The position numbers and the translations under genes are program-made. Shown one piece after another: positions 37,465 through 49,080 of a DNA stretch of 64,000 nt. This DNA is from Owenia fusiformis (taxonomy: Eukaryota; Annelida; Polychaeta; Sabellida; Oweniidae). Location of the stretch: contig CAIIXF020000012.1 in the NCBI GenBank assembly GCA_903813345.2, forward strand, positions 33,862,572 through 33,926,571, in the 5' to 3' direction. The notes beneath the pieces are model-generated. The model did not search any database. It was not told the DNA's origin and was given only the letters and a program-made list of their open reading frames with translations. Each line of letters begins with the position of its first letter. Position 1 is the stretch's first letter.

Positions 37465-37577
37465 TGTCTTGGTCACATTTGCTCCGATTTTCACTACGGC
37501 GCCCGGCCGATTGAGTATTGTGTTCAGAAATGTATTCAATTTTGAACAAAATACTCGCAGCAAATGTGATCCAGGCA
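37465..37577. mobile_element. 113-bp Harbinger-like MITE, TTA duplication
   Basis: It begins TGTCTTGGTCACATTTGC and ends GCAAATGTGATCCAGGCA, with TTA at 37462-37464 and 37578-37580. CACTACGGCGCCCGGCCGA near the left end is shared with the long nested element at 57705-59323, so both belong to one family. Confidence 0.82.
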
Positions 37578-38340
37578 TTACACAGCGGTATTTCGAACAT
37601 ACTATTGTTGCTTAACCACGACCTAGCCAATTTTAAAATCATACTCCTTATTTAAATCCAAGTAAACGATCAATGTCTAGGTATTTGGCGTTTGATGATA
37701 CTATGGCCCTTGGCGAATTATGATTAGATGAACCGAGGTCAACATTAATGTTTCTTGTACAAGGTCATCCCAAGGTCTAAGATAAATATTTAGGTATTTT
37801 ACGTTTCAAGACCTTTGGACAAATTCGATTCAACGATGTATTAAAGTTAAAATGTATACAGAGATAAAATAGGTTATCTCCTATCGTTTCCTTGTGTATA
37901 CGTTTATGTCTCTGCGTAATAACGCAGATGCGAGCAGGTAGTTACCAATCTCACCACAAGGTGCCTCGTTCGGGTCAGATAGCATGGCGGGTATGGTAGA
38001 AAGTTCCCTTTAACTTAAAGTACATCTGTTTTCGTGGTTCAATTTTCATATCACCCTTAAAATGTATCTAATAGCAATGCAATTAAAATATGTCCAGTGA
38101 ACGAAAATGCAATACAAGAATAGATATTTCACTTTTTGTGATTTTGTAACAATGGTGTTATTTTTTGTATTAATGATGATGAAATTACAGAGCATTGTAT
38201 TTTAAACATTGAAGTTTGAAATATACTATTTTATATATATTTTAATTTGAAGTTCGAGTTATTTTATTGCCACCCACGGGCCTTCCACACGCCCATTTAC
38301 ATATAACGCTTTGAAACAACTTTAAAAAGTGAGCAATGTC

Positions 38341-39155
38341 AGTGTTGTGATAATAGAGAATTTTCGTTATAAGTTGTTTCAAAAACTTATACGTATACTT
38401 ATAGTTTAAAGGGTCTTGTCGAACTAAAATCAATTCAAATTGATTTTCATAATCTGTACCAAGTGGGGCATAACTATTCCCGATATAGTCAAGCTTCATC
38501 ATCAACTAGGGACTGCGAATACAATGTCCTTTGCTAGTGTCAGTTATGAACACGATAAACTAAATTCTAGTTGACGGGTCCTTGTAGTGTACGATAAACA
38601 AGACCCTTTAAAGTGAATCACTACACGAATGAGTCGATCATTTGAAAGCTCTCATGAAATTATAAGGTCAATTTTTAAGTTTTTACGTATAAAAGGGCCT
38701 TTATACGCAGATTATAAACTTACAGAGTTGGATCTCCGCATAGTATATGTGTGGACCTACTGACCAGAATGGCTTATTAAAATTAATCGGCTGAATAGGC
38801 ATAGTATCCAATCAAATAGCTCGACTCATTCATTAGCTGAACTAATTCTCCCTTCGTTATTTCTACAAGGTGATTCAAAACGATCATCTACAAAAAATAT
38901 ATTTGAGAGTAGATAAATCTGTAAAACCCGTGTGCTATATCAGCCTATTTGATTCTAGAAAACACATATGACACAACTAAACATGCTTTACATCAAGGGG
39001 GTACGGATGGTATGCCATTGGCCCTTTTTATTACCGTCCTAGGAGATATTTCCCGACGAATTAGGAAATTATGAAACACCTTGTTTATTGGGTTTATAAG
39101 TATAAGTATACGTATAAGTTTTTAAAAAACTTATAACGAAAATTCTCTAATAACG
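38341..39155. repeat. Inverted repeat with about 65-bp arms
   Basis: The left arm (about 38341-38415, GAGAATTTTCGTTATAAG to TATACGTATACTTAT) is answered by 39095-39155 (AAGTATAAGTATACGTATAAG to CTTATAACGAAAATTCTC). The spacer has no recognisable gene. A GAT microsatellite follows at 39233-39255. Confidence 0.6.
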
Positions 39156-39390
39156 CCCCTCATACCTATTTATTACAGGTCGTGTAGACCATTGTTGCCT
39201 GATTTATAGCAAAAACATTGACTTTTGCATGTTGATGATGATGATGATGATGATGCGCCTTTTATAATAGATCTCATATCTTAGAAGCGTATCAGTTCAA
39301 AAAATACTAGAAGACCTTACATATTTTGCCATGCACTGCGCCTATTCATTTGGCAATTCAGTTGTAAATTTTATCTTGAAAAAAATAAAT
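39145..39390. repeat. Dispersed repeat; uninterrupted copy of the 53.1/54.0-54.2-kb sequence
   Basis: The segment from TAATAACGCCCCTCATACC through TTTGGCAATTCAGTTG recurs at 53127-53143 plus 54020-54235, where an 876-bp element splits it. Here the two halves are joined, so this copy provides the empty site for that insertion. Confidence 0.75.
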
Positions 39391-39993
39391 CTTCCAAATT
39401 TGTTGAGTTTTCTTGCAGAAATCGCCTACCCCCCCCCCTCCATCCATTTTGTATGATCACAAGGCGTGATTTAAGCTGCTGATATTCTTCTTTAAACGAG
39501 TCGGATTTTCAAAATCTATAAGTTGGACTCCATTTATAGAAGCTTTGAACTGAATTTGCACTGCTTAATGCTGAAATTGTATTGTTTATCCATACATTTT
39601 AAGAAAAAATGTATAAAAAAAGATGTTAAAGCCAAATGTTGCCCTAAAAATTCAGAAAATGTGAAAAATTTCGAATTTTCTATGTACAGGCCTTGTTGCC
39701 CCTTTAAGAAGCTTAATATGTAAATTATCTAATCAAACACTTCGTCCACCATTTTGAAACACTAATCAATCCAATCTGTGCTAGCAATTCATAGGGCGAG
39801 CCAGTGGGATATTTCCAGGGTTCATACACACCTGGAAATGTCAGGGAAATTGACTTGATTTTCCAAGTGCTGGAAATGTCAGGTAATTTTAAAATTAGGT
39901 CAAAAGGGCCAAAGATGACCGGGAATTTTGAAACGGTAGACATGTCAGGGAAATGTCAGGGAAATTTGTATCAGTGTTGAAAAAATAATGTTC

Positions 39994-41311
39994 CAGAGAT
40001 TAATGTTTCCAAACTGTTTTGAAACAAACTAACGTCTTGTTTTCAACCTACACCTTGCTCCTTTCTGTCGTATTTAATAAAACAAAAATAGTATATCACG
40101 GAGGGATACGAACCACTCACCTGGGACTTGGTTATTCACTAGCGCCATAGGCGTTCTACTATTCTGGATACAACTGACGAGTCGTATTTAAGTGGAGACA
40201 AAAGTGAGGATCATTTTGAATTGACGCTCGGTATAAATATATAATACTTTTGTTCTTTCATATCGGTAGCTCGTTGGCCTAATGGTTAGCGTGCCTGGCT
40301 TCCATAGTCTAGGTTAGTTGATCGAGACCCGTTCATGTCGAACTTTTTGATTTGCTTGTTGTCAAGATATAATAAGTACGGCAAAATCCAGAAAAAGTAG
40401 ATCAAAAATACTCCAATGGAGTATAAAATTGTCACCAGGATTCCGGAGTGAGACGAATGTTAACTCGTGAAATCTCGGTAGATAAGGTAGGTCAGAAAAT
40501 CCGGATTAATCGGGAATTTCCGTCATAAGAAGTAGGTCAAAAATACTCCAATGGAGTATAAAATTGTCACCAGGATTCCGAAATACGACGAATCGAATCG
40601 GCAAACTTCGGTACAATAATGAAGTGCATAAAAATCGTGAAACAGGTGTCAGGGGCTTCCCTCATCTTTCCATAAATGGTTCTAAAAGCCTTATATGGAT
40701 CTATCACGTGACATTCAAAATGACGTTCCTATATGGTTCTATGGGCCTTTTATGGATCTTTCGAACACGTGACCAAATCAAAATCAAAATCAAAATTTTA
40801 CCTTGACCATTGGATGGGATTTCATAGAAAATATCAAAGAAAACATATTCTCGTGATCCTTAAATCACTTAAATTCGATCATTTTATCTTCACCCCTTGA
40901 TGGAATTTTATGAAAAAAGTTATGAAAACACATCATCATGTAAGGGTTTTCACCTAAATTAGCTCGTTTTATCTTGACCCTTCAATTGAATTTCATTGAA
41001 AAATGTTTCATGAAAAATGTCATGTTATGATTTGTATTTAAATACGACCGTTTCATTTAAATACTTGCTGGATAATATTTCATAAAAAAATGCACTTTAA
41101 AAATATTTCAGGATTTGCCTTAATTTATCAATGTAATGTTGACTCTCAAATAGGGTTCTATTTTAACTTTTTTATTGAAATTAATACTAGGCAGGACTCA
41201 CTCTCTAAATAGCTAATAAAAATTCAACCCTTGGATGTGATTTCGTTGAAAAAAAAATATGACAAGTCCAGAATCAAATGATTTGTCCAGAACCTCTTAA
41301 GATCCTGTTTA
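39994..41311. repeat. Large inverted repeat, right arm, with tRNA-like pol III boxes
   Basis: Inverted counterpart of 34777-36328. On the plus strand an A box TGGCCTAATGG (40275-40285) and a B box GATCGAGACC (40320-40329) stand 34 bases apart, as in tRNA-derived SINEs. The intervening anticodon-arm region does not fold with a 7-base loop, so it is not a functional tRNA gene. This arm carries an extra segment: a stretch around ACTCCAATGGAGTATAAAAT is present twice (about 40399-40446 and 40530-40579) but once in the left arm. It lacks the 356-bp MITE. Confidence 0.8.
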
Positions 41312-43556
41312 TAATTGATTGCTGAAGTGTTGGAATATAAGAAGTAAAAGTGAAAGGTCTGCAAAGTAATCATAGAAAATAACTAACCATATCTAATAAT
41401 TTGAAATGATGTGTTTTTTGAGAGCTGCCTTAAATGAATTAATATTGACACATTCCTTAATTTTATTTGGTAATTTGTTGTAGTATGATGGACCAATATA
41501 TTTTAGAGAATCCCAGCCAACCTTAATACGGTACTTGGGCTGGACTAAAATATATTTTGATCTTGTATCATGGCTATGTTCAGCAATTTTGAAATAATCT
41601 TTGAAAATATATAAAGGAAAACCAGAAGGTTTATTTAAACATTTAAATATAAACATGGCAATGTTAAAATAATATATATCAAAAATGGTCAATAAGTGCT
41701 CCCTTTTGAATAATGGAGCAGTATGCTCTCTAAAGTGGGAATTGGTAATTAATCTGATGCATTTCTTTTGAATTAAATGTATCGGGGCAAGAATTGTCTT
41801 CTTTACATAGCCCAAAATGATGTTACAGTAATTAATATGAGAGAGAATCAGTGAATGGTAAATTTTAACTTTAGAATCATGATTGAGAATATCTTTTACT
41901 CTGTGAAGAATACCTACTATTCTTGAATTTTTTTTGTGATATATTGAATGTGTTTTTTCCAATTTAGTTTTTCATCGATAAAAACACCCAGGAAATAAAT
42001 GCTTGTTTCTCTCTTTATAGGAACATTGTCAATAAATATATCTTTGTCTCTTTGAATGATGGTTCTGCCTGGGGCAAAAATGATAAAACTAGTTTTTTTC
42101 TAAATCAAGTGATAGTTTATTGGCCTTAAACCATAAATTGATTGATTGTAGTTCCTTGTTTAATAGTCTGGTTAATTCATTTAGATTCTGAAGTAAACAG
42201 TAAAAGTAAAATCTGCATACAACATAAATTTAATAAGTTTAGAGGTTAAAGTTATATCATTAATATAAATTTAAAACAAAGTTGGTCAGATAATTGAACT
42301 CTGAGGAACGCCACATTTGATGAATTCTTCATTTGAAGTAGTATTATTATAACAAGTGATTTGTTTTCTGTCATTTTAGTAAGAAGTGAACCAGTTTTTA
42401 CATTACCTCTTAGGCCATAGTAATCAAGCTTGTCAAGTAGAATGTGGTGATCAACGGTATCAAATGCTTTTGACAGGTCCAAAATAGTCCAATATTAAAG
42501 TTATTATCATCAAGTGAAGTTCTTAAAATTTCAAGAAAAGTTAAGATTGCCACGTATGTTGATTTATTGGGCAGGAAACCAAACTGACTTGAACTGAGTA
42601 TTTTCTGTTTTGCTATGAAGTTAATGAGTCTTTTATGCATTACTTTTTCTAAAACCTTGGAGAAAATGCTTAAAAGTGTAATTGGTCTGTAGTTTGAGAA
42701 TAAACTGGGCTTGCCTTTTTTAAAAATTGGTGTAATTTTGGCTGTTTTGAGAATATCAGGAAATATCCCATTTAAGAAAGATAGATTGCATAGATGAGTT
42801 AAAAGGGGAGCTAATATATCTTTACAAGATTTTAATGCACTAGCTTTAAATCCATCCAGTCCTGGAGCTCCATCTTTAAGGCTCCCAATTATCAAAGTCA
42901 TCTCATCTGAATTTATTGGATTTAGAAACATTGAAGTCAGGTTCCGATTAGTTTCCTTGAAAAATTCACTATGCGAAGTATTACAAGATATTTTACTGGC
43001 AAGACGAGGACCAACACTTGAAAAATATTTATTGAAATTATTGGCAATTGATTGATTGTCCCTGAAGATTTCGCCATTGTTTTCAAAGAAATCAGTTGAT
43101 GAAGCCTTTGTGTTTTTTTCTTGTATCAATAACCTTCCAAGTGTGTTTTAAATTACCTTTAGCATTTTCAATTTGACAATTTGAGAATTACGTATTGCTC
43201 TATAGTGAGTATATTTTTATAAGTTTTATACCTTGATTTATTTTCTTCTGAAGGTTGTTTCAGGAAAGCTTTATATAGAGTCCCTTTATGTTTGACAGAA
43301 TTAAAGAGGGCTAGTGTTAACCATGGTTTATCAGTGTTAATGATGCATTTAGATTTACTTGTTTTAAGTGGAAAGGAGTCATTGAATATATTTTTGAATA
43401 TTTCTAAAAGTGCTCGAAGGCAGAATTAGTATCTTCAATACTGCAAGTTAGTGACCAGTCAACTAAAGCCATCTTATTCTTAAAAGAAGTCAAACTATCT
43501 GAATTTATCACTCTGTAAGTATTGGTTCTTTCAACAAGTTTATGCAAGGGTTTATT
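41312..43556 (-). pseudogene. Non-LTR retrotransposon (LINE), reverse-transcriptase part, degenerate
   Basis: Read on the minus strand: a pre-RT region (about 43540-43140), then RT motifs NYRPITLLS (about 42690), FGFLPNKST (about 42570) and SKAFDTVDHH (about 42460-42430), then a thumb/C-terminal region of 189 codons (41393-41962) rich in HINYC and RSKYI-type segments. The type fits the Jockey/CR1/L2 group of LINEs, in which the RT copies element RNA onto nicked DNA. It is dead: one base is missing just before the SKAFDT motif, further frame breaks follow, and the catalytic YADD box near 42200 reads YADF. A 2.2-kb transposon separates this part from the endonuclease part at 45781-46100. Its 3' end runs up to the right arm of the large inverted repeat. 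Confidence 0.85.
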
Positions 43557-43560
43557 AGTT

Positions 43561-45776
43561 CGTCGCGTGAGAATAACTTTGTACTAACTGCCATTTTCAA
43601 AAAAATTGAGATAGACATGGAATTTTACTATTTGAAACACAGGCTTTCATCTCAGATACATGCCCCATCTCAATTCCCTCTCATTAAGCTAGAATTCAGT
43701 GTGAAATTGTACCATCTCCAGACAAACAGCTTATTTCTAATTTCAAATTGTCATATCTGATATCAACTGTTTCAACCAATCAACTCTCTAAGAATTGGTC
43801 ATGTGACTTGCAAAACTTGGAGTTATAACAATCTTATATTAAAACGAAGTATGCCAATATGCATGTTATTGCATCTAGAATGAAATAATGTTTTGTAACA
43901 TACCATGCCAGTTTGCATGCCTGGCCTTTCATGTTTTAGTTTTAGAACTATTACAAGTAGATCAAAAAAATAAAATGATACAGTATGTGTAATCCCATGC
44001 ATATTCAAATTATATGCCCTCAATTACTCTTTGTATTATGGACGCTCATTGGATTATTCATGGCCACATGATATGAAATAGAATTACTAATTTCCTCGAA
44101 AACCTAAATCCTTGCTACCAGGGAAGATGAAAAGTACAAATGACCAGTTAATTAGATCATGTGAGCAGTCAAAAGTACCCTTTATCTTCCCTGCTACCAG
44201 GTCTTATAGGGGTTTGAATGGCCAAATGCAATAGAAATGCATATACGAAGCTGTCATCATAAATGTTGAAAATGAAAGACTACTTATTTGTTTCTTCAAA
44301 TAGAGTACATAATAATAGGTTATACATACTAGGCTAGATATAGTAATCAAAACAAATAGTAACTGTCATATTTTGCACTACATTGCTCAAAGGCAATCAC
44401 TGTCTGTATACTATTGAAATCTCTTTCAAAATGATGTTTTATAGTTTGTGGAAAAAAGCTAAATCTATTTAAACTAGCTTTAACTTTTACTGACCATACA
44501 CTATATCAATAAGGAGTTATCTTTTTAGTATAGTCCCTTAAAACACTTATTTTATTTTCCCTTCATCTATGATTTACTTTGCGCTTTTTACTGAACATCT
44601 GGGATCTTTTTAGTTATTTTATTACTAGTATGTTTTTCAGATTTGTCCTTTCTTTTGCATTTTTGGGATCACTGTTTTTAGATCATTTACATTTTATTTT
44701 GGAAAAGTAACAAATTGGTTCAATTTCTTTACAAAGAGCCACTCTTAGTCTCCACTTCTACAATTGCTTCAATTCCCAATTGTACTGCGCAGAGTAGCAA
44801 ACAACAGAAAATGAATGGATAATGATGGCTGCATCCCAATGAACAAAATGTGATTACCTAAATCGAGGTTTCATCACTTTCATTAATCTAAAATGAATTA
44901 GAAATTATTTTTCTGTTTTCAAATTTCTTCCATGTGCATGTAATAAAAATTGGTTATGTCTTAGGCCCTAAGGATCTGAAACCTGCTGGTCAAAATGGAA
45001 TTACGGACCAGTTGCAATGTTATTCTCCTATACCCAGTGAAAAAATCAACTGGTCTGTATCAAAAATAACCTTATAATGACCAGCGGACCGGCCCTTAGG
45101 GGCTACATTGTAATGTGCTGGGAGGTTTAGGCTACAGGGTTTATACCGAGGGAAATATGTGGGGGACCGTATTGGCATCATTGGTTTCAATGCATTGTAC
45201 TTCTGCCTTAGTTTCAAAGGCAATAAATTCTTTTTGAAGGGTGTCCTGAGATTCCAAAATTAAGAAATAATTGTACTTATTTGAGAAATTGACTTTAAAG
45301 TTTTATAAATTGAATTTTCTTTATTTTATTAAATAATATTCTTTGGTTTTTGAAGATTTTTTTACAAAGCAAAACATTATTTTTCATTCTAGATACAATA
45401 ACATGCATATTGGCATACTTTGTTTTAATATAAGATTGTTATAACTCCAAGTTTTGCAAGTCACATGACCAATTCTTAGAGAGTTGATTGGTTGAAACAG
45501 TTGATATCAGATATGACAATTTGAAATTAGAAATAAGCTGTTATTCCGGTGGGAAATTGTATCAACTCCATTTCCATAGTTTTAAAAAAGGATCTTGTAA
45601 ATTGTTTCAAGGTATGATATTTCATATAAGATATCTCTAGGGTGAGACCAGGTGACATACAAAAAATCAAGTTTCACATAGCAATACTAAATAAGATACA
45701 GACCTCTAAACTTTCAAACCTTGATTTCACAGTTCCGTAAAAATGTGAGTTAGTACAAAGTTATTCTCATGCGACG
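43561..45776. mobile_element. 2.2-kb inverted-repeat transposon inserted in the LINE, AGTT duplication
   Basis: Both ends read CGTCGCRTGAGAATAAC inward (one difference at R), and inverted similarity continues over about 350 bases on each side, including TTGGTCATGTGACTTGC and its inverse. AGTT flanks it at 43557-43560 and 45777-45780. Removing the element and one AGTT joins the LINE endonuclease frame to the pre-RT frame without a shift, which supports these borders. The centre has no recognisable transposase, so it is non-autonomous. Four-base duplications occur in several superfamilies and I cannot choose one. Confidence 0.85.
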
Positions 45777-45780
45777 AGTT

Positions 45781-46100
45781 GTAAAAAATATATGGTCAGA
45801 GATGTCAGATATAATTATTCCAGATTGTTTAATGTTATCAACTTTATTAGTAAAAATATTATCAATTAATGTGGCCGAAGTGGATGTAACCCTTGTAGGC
45901 TTGAAAATAAGTGGATGTTGACCATTTGTATTTATTATATTAATAAAACGTTCGGATTGAACATGATTCTCCAATTTCAAAAGATCAATGTTAAAGTCCA
46001 CAGTCAAATAAACATCTTTGTTCTCGGCCATAAGGTTACTCATAAATAGTTCTAAAAAAGTGATCAACATGAAAAGTATATTTCTTTTACTGCAATACAA
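45781..46100 (-). pseudogene. LINE endonuclease, C-terminal half, cut off at both sides
   Basis: The minus-strand frame encodes the second half of an apurinic-type endonuclease. The GDFN motif is present as VDFN near residue 35 and an SDISDH motif near residue 100, both active-site motifs in this family, where the enzyme nicks target DNA for LINE insertion. The frame continues into the RT part at 43556 once the 2.2-kb transposon is taken out. The first half of the endonuclease is missing: at about 46100 the sequence changes to a plus-strand RT fragment of another element. G-to-V in GDFN is a further sign of decay. Confidence 0.8.
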
Positions 46101-46109
46101 CTTTCTGAG

Positions 46110-46361
46110 GTTTTAGGCTTTTTGATTGATAACATTTATGTAAAGTTTGGAAATACTGTTTTACGTCAAAATATAGGAATACCAATGGGGACAGATTGTG
46201 CTCCTCTTTTGGCAGACCCTTTTCCATTCTCGTATGAATATAAGTTTTTGCAAAAGATGATGAAAGAAAAGACAAAATTCCACATAGCTAAACTTTTTAA
46301 TAAAACAGATAGGTATAAAGATGACCTGTTGAGTTTGGACAACCCTGGATTTGAGATATAA
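46110..46361 (+). pseudogene. Reverse-transcriptase fragment of a second retroelement, possibly Penelope-like
   Basis: The frame carries FGNTVLRQNIGIPMGTDCAPLL near residues 10-31 of the translated piece, then a RYKDD box, the RT catalytic Y-x-D-D. It ends at a stop shortly after NPGFE. This style of RT, with IPMGT-CAPLLAD before Y-x-DD, is frequent in invertebrate genomes and I associate it with Penelope-like elements, though not with certainty. It is only about 80 codons, without the N-terminal palm, thumb or endonuclease, so it is a fragment. It sits head to head with the LINE endonuclease remnant. Confidence 0.65.
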
Positions 46362-46455
46362 TTCAGTTCACCATATCGATACCTATCCTTTTCGACACTG
46401 CTGTGACTATATTATTCTCGAGATATTGTAATATCAGGTTTTATCAAATAATCAT

Positions 46456-48450
46456 TGTCCCCATTGTTGTTTGGAGAAAATCAAAAAAGGATCGGTAGGG
46501 ATATGGTGAAGTCAGTCCGTCAGTCAGCCAGTCAATCCGTCCGTCCGAATATAAGTGGACGGATATTCTTCATGTTTGTCGGAAAGCTATTGGTGAATTG
46601 TTTTACGCAAAAAAGATTAAGATAGCTGCCACTTTGAAATTGGCGGGAATTTTTCACAAACATCTTACGTTTTCCATTTTAAACCTAAAGTAAATGTTCT
46701 CCATAGGGAGATTTTCGGTTGCAAAACTAATGAATAGAAGTGTATATTCTTGAGGGAATATCCATTATTATCCTCTCATTGTATTGTCTACAAACAGTCT
46801 ATGAACTAGCGAAATATAAACTCTTTGCTCAAGTAATATCACGGTTATTAAATTCTCCTAAATCAAGATTTACTAATAATATTAATTTTTTAAGATGCAT
46901 ATCGCCATTTTTTCAGGTCTTACAATAGGAAAGTGGGGGTAATAATCACGGTTATCTTAAAATGATATAATTATAACTTGATAAAAGCAACGCCAAGACG
47001 TAACAAATCCCATCCAACAGCCATGGTTGCCATTTCAGCCAAATTGTAATTTACAGTGAACTATTTCTCTTGACATTTATCCAGAATGCCAAAAAACTAA
47101 TTATCTGTTCTAGATTTTCATACTAAGAATCATCCCTGAAAATTTGAAATTGATCTACCAAACGGTTCACGTGAAAATGCGTAGACAAGACTTTACAAAC
47201 AAGATTTTAAGACAGAAAATCCAAAATGGCTGCCTTGACATTTACCCAGAATGCCCAAAACCTAATCAGATCTAGATTTTTATACTAAGAATCATCCCTG
47301 AAAATGTGAAATTGATCTACCAAACGGTTCACCTAAAAACGCGTAGACAAGACTTTACGGGCGAGATTTTAAGACGGAAAAGCCAAAATGGCTGCCTTGA
47401 CATTTATCCAGAATGCCAAAAAACTAATCAGATCTAGATTTTCATACTAAGAATCATCCCTGAAAATTTCAAATTGATCTACCAAACCGTTCACCTGAAA
47501 ACGCGTAGACAAGACTTTACAGACATAGATTTTAGGACAGAAAATCCAAAATGGCTGCCTTGACATTTACCCAGAATGCCACAAAACTAATCAGATCTTA
47601 ATTTTCATAATATAAATCATCCCTGAAAATTTGAAATTGATCTACCGAACGGTTCACCTAAAAACGCGTAGACAAGACTTAACGGGCAAGATTTTTAGAT
47701 GGAAAATCCAAAATGGCTGCCTTGACATTGACCAAGAACGCCAAAAAAAACTAATCAGATCTAGATTTTCATACTTAGAATCATCCTTGAAAATTTGAAA
47801 TTGATCTACCAAACGGTTAACCTGAAAACGCGTAGACAAGTCTTTACGGACAAGATTTTAAGACGGAAAAATCCAAAATGGCCGACAATAAAAAAGTGAT
47901 TATGAGTTTTTGCTGATTTCTTTTTACAAAATTATCACATATAACTACTGTTAACAATAACATAGGCTTTTACAACAAAGTACACCTGAAATTATTTATA
48001 AGCTACTAAATAGTTAACGTATGAAAACTGAAAAACACCATTCAATATGATACAAAGTATTATCGTGCGCTAACTTTTCTTAAAACATTCAAATGGCTGA
48101 CATGACTGAGCCAACAGGTCCAAAACCTAATCAGATCTAGAATGAAGTGAGCTGAACAAGATGTTAACGTTTTAAAAGCAACTGTAAAGCCGTTTTTCTT
48201 AAAGTTTGCAGACAAGAATTTTAGCATTTGACTTCAAAATGGCCGACAGGAAGTAGGTATCGAGTTAATTTTTTTTCGTCCACATCTGTATGCACTCATA
48301 AGTTATCCCTGAAAATTTGAAGGTGATATCTGTAGCGGTTTTAGAGAAAACTGCCGGACGTACGGACGGACGGACAGACGGACAGACGGACAGACAGACG
48401 GACGCGCCTAGGCCGACAATATGGCCCTAAATTATGTGGTGGGGACATAA
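46456..48450 (+). mobile_element. Helentron/pearl-like composite element with 163-bp core array
   Basis: Five core units of 161-165 bases (about 47071-47885) share AATGGCTGCCTTGACATTT and CTACCAAACGGTTCACC. They are followed after a unique stretch by an ACGGACAG microsatellite (about 48355-48405) and a hairpin TTATGT/ACATAA at 48432-48450. TGTCCCCA at 46456-46463 is the inverse of TGGGGACA at 48440-48447, a short match that may be the subterminal repeat. A second candidate left end at 47006-47017 (ATCCCATCCAAC) resembles the left end of the element at 51846. The left border is therefore uncertain and the element may be a chimaera. Confidence 0.6.
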
Positions 48451-49080
48451 AAAAGATGCAGCGTCACTGTTTTTGCTATTATTTATAAATCAAACAACGG
48501 TCTAAACGAGTTTTTAAATGCCCTTTTTATCAAAAAATTAAGGTTAGCTGGTTTCTTAAATAAATTGCCATAGGTTTGGTAAAAAATAATCGAAAATAAT
48601 CAAAAATGGACGAAGGGGGAGGGGGTGGTAATATGGTGAAAGAAACATCCGCGAATTCTGGGGGGAGGTGGTTATATGGAAGAAATATCCTCGGATTCGT
48701 GTATTTGAAAGATGAACTCAGTAACAAATGGATGTTACAACTCTGGAGAGTGGAAAATAGTAAAATGTACCATTTTGTTCCAACAAGTTCGGATATATAT
48801 TTTATTTCAATCTCAAGAACAAAAAAACAATTGCATTAAAAAACAAAAATTGTTCACAAAAACAATTAATAAATACCATTTGCATTCGACTTCACTTCTT
48901 AAAAGAGAGCTTCGTCTTCAGTTTTAGTTTAACTAGACTCTGCACGCAGGGTAATTAGTAATATATATATATATATAAATAATTTTCACATTAAATTGTT
49001 GTCAATCAGCAGTGACCATTACATTAAGGATCGCGTTTTTTACAGAATATTTTCAATAATTGGTTTAAGAGAAAAAAATT
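48451..49080. other. Spacer between composite elements, nothing recognised
   Basis: A+T-rich sequence with an AT microsatellite at about 48959-48977. The three overlapping open frames near 48530-48927 have no recognisable family. Confidence 0.4.

Noticed and set aside
40262-40340. A functional tRNA gene
   Set aside because: A and B boxes fit, but the sequence between them does not form a normal anticodon arm and the acceptor ends do not pair. It is better called a tRNA-like pol III promoter.
35651-40806. An 80-codon open frame conserved in both arms of the large inverted repeat (35651-35893 minus, 40564-40806 plus)
   Set aside because: The DNA of the arms is equally conserved outside the frame, the translation has no recognisable domain and ends in a low-complexity KIKIKI stretch. 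Conservation follows from the repeat, not from selection on a protein.
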